Positions 61,271-64,000 of a DNA stretch of 64,000 bases are shown in pieces. The number at the start of each line of letters is the position of its first letter. Position 1 is the stretch's first letter. Location of the stretch: the NCBI RefSeq assembly GCF_019024325.1, contig NZ_JAFNJS010000001.1:1282369-1346368 (forward strand). The letters are read 5' to 3'. The notes below the pieces were generated by a model that saw only the letters and a list, made by a program, of their open reading frames with translations, did not search any database and was not told the origin of the DNA. This stretch comes from Falsiroseomonas tokyonensis (GTDB lineage Bacteria > Pseudomonadota > Alphaproteobacteria > Acetobacterales > Acetobacteraceae). The position numbers were made by a program, and so were the translations under genes.

Positions 61271-61303
61271 GACGGATTTGCGGGAGGCTGGGTAATACTC
61301 AAC

Positions 61304-61660
61304 ATGGACAGCACGATCACTGGCTTCCGCTCTGCGGAGCCGCCACTCACCGAGACGATGTTCTGCGCCTGGTTCGGCTCCGCCATGCCTGGTGACCGCA
61401 TCGTCTATCACCGCGGCTTCCTGGCGGTCGACGGCTCGCCGCTCACCTCGACCGTGCCGGACGCCGAGCGTCGCGCTCTTCTGCGCGTCGCCGAACGCGC
61501 CCTGCAGCTGGCCGAGGACGGGTTGGTGCACCTCGTCCAGCGCCGCATGGGCGAAAGCGATTTCACCTACCTCGCCATCGCCCGCCCGTGCGCCCGAAGC
61601 CGCACCGGCACGCTGGCCTCGGTCCTGGCGGCGGCCAAGCCGACGAGCGTCGCCGCGTGA
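61304..61660 (+). CDS. Small hypothetical protein of the replication module
   Basis: A 118-residue protein with no recognised domain. It contains GDRIVYHRGFLAVD, a helix rich in Arg/Ala/Leu (about 54-70), and VQRRMGESDFTYLAIAR, suggesting a small alpha/beta fold. It lies 33 bp after the sigma-like gene and 68 bp before the next gene, in the same direction. Probably a phage-type accessory protein. Confidence 0.65.
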   Translation: MDSTITGFRSAEPPLTETMFCAWFGSAMPGDRIVYHRGFLAVDGSPLTSTVPDAERRALLRVAERALQLAEDGLVHLVQRRMGESDFTYLAIARPCARSRTGTLASVLAAAKPTSVAA

Positions 61661-61728
61661 TGGCGCCCACCCCTGATCCGGGCGCCGCGCGCGGCACCCA
61701 CTCCAACACATCCAACCAGGAGAACGGC

Positions 61729-62025
61729 ATGACGCCGCGGACCCCGCTTGACCACCTGCGTGAGAAACTCTGGCTGAAGATGCTGCCCGACAGCATCGAC
61801 GTGCCGACCGGCCCGGGCGGCAGCCCGGTCATCACCAAGCCGATCGCGCAGGCGACGGTGGACGACGTGGCCTTCGCCGCCGAGGCGCTGTTTCGCCAGT
61901 CGGTCGCGCTGCATCGCAAGGCCGACGCGCTGCGGCAGATTCACGACCTGGCGCGCCGCGCCGGCGCAGTCGGCACGGTCAATGCGACGGCCGCCGCCGC
62001 CCGCATCGTGGACAGCGTGGAATGA
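61729..62025 (+). CDS. Small hypothetical protein coupled to the Sak4-like ATPase
   Basis: A 98-residue, mostly helical protein (TVDDVAFAAEALFRQSVALHRKADALRQIHDLARR, about residues 44-78). AGGAG lies 5 nt upstream of the ATG at 61729, which decides the start; the open frame extends further upstream into the previous gene. The stop overlaps the ATPase start by ATGA, implying linked function. No known domain was recognised. Confidence 0.7.
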   Translation: MTPRTPLDHLREKLWLKMLPDSIDVPTGPGGSPVITKPIAQATVDDVAFAAEALFRQSVALHRKADALRQIHDLARRAGAVGTVNATAAAARIVDSVE

Positions 62026-62924
62026 GCGCCCCCTTCGCGCAGGCGCCGGGGCGCGGCTTCCGGATCATCACCGCCGACGAACGGCAGGCCGAGCCACGCG
62101 GCGTCAAGGCCTGCATCTTCGGGGGCAGCGGCCAGGGAAAGACCAGCCTGCTCTGGACCCTGCTGGCCAGCACCACGCTCTTCATGGACCTGGAGGCGGG
62201 CGACCTCGCGGTCGAGGGGTGGGGCGGCGACACGATCCGCCCGCGCACGTGGCAGGAGTGCCGCGACTTCGCCGCTTTCATCGGCGGGCCCAACCCGGCG
62301 CTGCGCGACGACCAGCCCTATTCCCCTGCGCACTACGCCGCCGTCTGCGAGCAGTTCGGCGATCCGGCGCTGCTCGCCCGCTACGAAACGGTGTTCATCG
62401 ACAGCATCACCGTCGCTGGCCGGCTCTGCTTCCAGTGGTGCCGCGGCCAGCCCGAAGCCTTCGCGGAAAAGACCGGCAAGCCCGACATCCGCGGCGCCTA
62501 CGGTCTGCACGGGCGCGAGATGATCGCCTGGCTGACCCATCTGCAGCACACGCGCGGCAAGAACATCATCTTCGTCGGGATCCTCGACGAGAAGCTCGAC
62601 GACTTCAATCGCAAGGTCTTCGTGCCGCAGATCGACGGCAGCAAGACCGGCCTCGAGCTGCCCGGCATCGTCGATGAGGTGCTCACGCTGGCGGCGATCA
62701 AAGACGAGGCCGGCGCGCTCCGCCGCTCTTTGATCTGCCAGACGCTGAATCCCTGGGGCTATCCCGCGAAGGACCGCAGCGGCCGGCTCGACCTGGTCGA
62801 AGAGCCGCATCTCGGCCGGCTGTTCGAGAAGATCCGAGGCCCTGCCCGCCCCGTCGCCGAACGTCTCGCACTGCCTCCGCCGCCGCTCGCGCTGGCCGCC
62901 CCATCCGACACCCCGAACACCTGA
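62022..62924 (+). CDS. Phage-type RecA-fold ATPase (Sak4-like)
   Basis: A 300-residue nucleotide-binding protein: Walker A GGSGQGKTS (about 34-42), Walker B-like ETVFIDSIT, and a RecA-type core continuing to about 245 (NIIFVGILDEKLDDFN; DGSKTGLELPGIVDEVL). It fits the AAA_24/Sak4 group of phage single-strand annealing or recombination ATPases, which usually sit beside an SSB, as here. The C-terminal tail is Pro/Ala-rich. Confidence 0.82.
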   Translation: MSAPFAQAPGRGFRIITADERQAEPRGVKACIFGGSGQGKTSLLWTLLASTTLFMDLEAGDLAVEGWGGDTIRPRTWQECRDFAAFIGGPNPALRDDQPYSPAHYAAVCEQFGDPALLARYETVFIDSITVAGRLCFQWCRGQPEAFAEKTGKPDIRGAYGLHGREMIAWLTHLQHTRGKNIIFVGILDEKLDDFNRKVFVPQIDGSKTGLELPGIVDEVLTLAAIKDEAGALRRSLICQTLNPWGYPAKDRSGRLDLVEEPHLGRLFEKIRGPARPVAERLALPPPPLALAAPSDTPNT

Positions 62925-62940
62925 TCCGAGGAGATCCCGC

Positions 62941-63585
62941 ATGGCTTCCTGGAACGACTACAACGACGCCTCGCAGAACCCGAACCTGGTCCCCAAGGGC
63001 ACCATCGCCAAGGTTCGCCTCACCATCCGCCCCGGCGGCTTCGACGACCCGAGCCAGGGCTGGACGGGAGGCTACGCCACGCGCGGCAGCACCGGCGCCG
63101 TCTATCTGAACGGCGAGTTCACCGTGCTGGAGGGCCCCTACGCGAAGCGGAAGATCTTCACGCTGATCGGCCTCTACAGCCCGAAGGGTCCGGACTGGGG
63201 CAACATGGGCCGCAGCTTCGTGCGCGGCATGCTGAACTCGGCCCGCGGCATCTCCGACAAGGATGCCTCGCCCCAGGCCCAGGCCGCGCGCCGCATCGGC
63301 GGCTTCGCGGACCTCGAGGGGCTGGAGTTTCTCGCCAAGATCGACACGGGCACCGACGCCAACGGCGAGGCGAAGAACGAAATCCGCATGGCGGTGACGC
63401 CCGACCACCGGGCCTACGCCGCCGCCATGGGGGCGCACGCAGCTGCCCCCGGGCCCGCCTACGCGCCGCCGGCGCAGTCCTACGCCCCGCCGCCCGCGGC
63501 CCCGACGCCGGGCGCCTTCCCTGCCGCCGTGCCGCGCAGCCCGCCGGCGGCTGGTGCCGACAATCGCCCAGCCTGGGCGCGCTGA
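62941..63585 (+). CDS. SSB-like phage DNA-binding protein
   Basis: A 214-residue protein starting MASWNDYNDASQNPNLVPKG, the opening typical of phage DUF669/SSB-like proteins. An OB-like beta region follows (about 20-125; VRLTIRPGGFDDPS, YLNGEFTVLEGPYAKRKIFTLIG), then a long Pro/Ala-rich linker and an aromatic tail (RPAWAR). It sits 16 bp after the Sak4-like ATPase with a GGAG ribosome site. Function as a single-strand binding partner is inferred. Confidence 0.72.
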   Translation: MASWNDYNDASQNPNLVPKGTIAKVRLTIRPGGFDDPSQGWTGGYATRGSTGAVYLNGEFTVLEGPYAKRKIFTLIGLYSPKGPDWGNMGRSFVRGMLNSARGISDKDASPQAQAARRIGGFADLEGLEFLAKIDTGTDANGEAKNEIRMAVTPDHRAYAAAMGAHAAAPGPAYAPPAQSYAPPPAAPTPGAFPAAVPRSPPAAGADNRPAWAR

Positions 63586-63602
63586 GGGAGGGCAGTACCA
63601 GC

Positions 63603-64000
63603 ATGCTGCTCCGCCCCCGCCAGAAACTCTTCGTCGAGCGCAGCCTCCGTGCGCTCGGCGAGCACGGCAACACTCTCGGCGTCGCCCCGACCGGCGCCGG
63701 CAAGACCATCATGCTGTCGGCGGCGGTGGGCGAGCATATCGGCAGCAGCGCCGCGAAGGCCGCGGTCCTCGCGCATCGGGATGAGCTCACGGCGCAGAAC
63801 CTGGCGAAGTTCCGCCGCGTGAACCCGAGCATCAGCACCTCGGTGGTGGATGCCGGCCAGAAATCCTGGGGCGGCCAGGCTACCTTCGCCATGGTGCCGA
63901 CGCTGACCCGCCAGGCGAACCTCGAGGCGATGCCGGCGCTGGACCTGCTGGTGATCGACGAGGCGCACCACGCCGTCGCGGACAGCTATCGCCGCATCAT
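63603..64000 (+). CDS. DEAD/DEAH-box helicase (3' end outside window)
   Basis: The first 132 codons of a superfamily 2 helicase: LRPRQKLFVERSL (Q-motif-like), Walker A APTGAGKTIM (about 28-37), motif Ia AVLAHRDEL, motif Ib-like MVPTLTR and DEAH box VIDEAHH. GAGGGAGG lies upstream of the ATG at 63603. It continues the phage-like replication and recombination cluster and is cut by the window end. Confidence 0.9.
   Translation, partial: MLLRPRQKLFVERSLRALGEHGNTLGVAPTGAGKTIMLSAAVGEHIGSSAAKAAVLAHRDELTAQNLAKFRRVNPSISTSVVDAGQKSWGGQATFAMVPTLTRQANLEAMPALDLLVIDEAHHAVADSYRRI

Overview
The window is GC-rich chromosomal DNA from an alphaproteobacterium. The gene content and order (stand-alone F1 ATP synthase operon, rplU-rpmA-obgE-proB and proA-nadD-rsfS-rlmH-gpmI-ctpA blocks, tad pilus locus) suggest Acetobacteraceae, perhaps Roseomonas-like. 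That placement is inferred from gene order and codon bias, not from a marker-gene comparison.

Layout. (1) 1-10010: a Flp/Tad type IVb pilus locus. A tadG-like gene reads leftward off the window edge, and flp-cpaA-cpaB-cpaC-cpaD-like-cpaE-cpaF-tadB-tadC-tadD reads rightward with tight or overlapping junctions. (2) 10011-16593: metX, hisC, tyrC, a LOG-family hydrolase and an MFS transporter, interrupted by two genetic scars: a serine-recombinase remnant and a decayed partial copy of tyrC. (3) 16754-21718: atpHAGDC, the F1 sector only. (4) 21855-43576: housekeeping genes (RNA pyrophosphohydrolase, a divisome/peptidoglycan set, co-chaperone cbpA-cbpM, gpmI, rlmH, rsfS, nadD, proA, proB, obgE, L27, L21). 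Mixed in are a GH10 xylanase, a voltage-gated channel with a TLDDW filter, a secreted FAH-like protein and two tandem secreted paralogues. (5) 43802-43891: tRNA-Ser(CGA) with a clear promoter; a genomic island starts right behind it.

The island (about 43892 to past the right edge) carries two anti-phage loci and a mobility/replication module. The first is a five-gene leftward operon, phd-like antitoxin > hsdM > hsdS > SIR2 > hsdR. The SIR2-domain gene sits between hsdS and hsdR, the position held by the anticodon nuclease prrC in EcoprrI-type loci. The second is a Gabija pair (gajA OLD/TOPRIM nuclease, gajB UvrD-like helicase), flanked by direct copies of part of a small HTH gene. Then come the HTH gene itself, a large serine recombinase and a DUF2924 gene in one overlapping operon. 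Divergent from these are an unrecognised overlapping gene pair (58408-60589), a sigma-like factor, and phage-style recombination/replication genes (Sak4-like ATPase, SSB-like protein, DEAD/DEAH helicase cut by the window end).

The best candidate for an undescribed system is the SIR2-bearing type I R-M operon with its leading antitoxin-like gene, read as an NAD-depleting backup guarded by the restriction complex. The unrecognised pair beside the recombinase comes second. All functional statements rest on reading the translated sequence; no database search or structure prediction was run.
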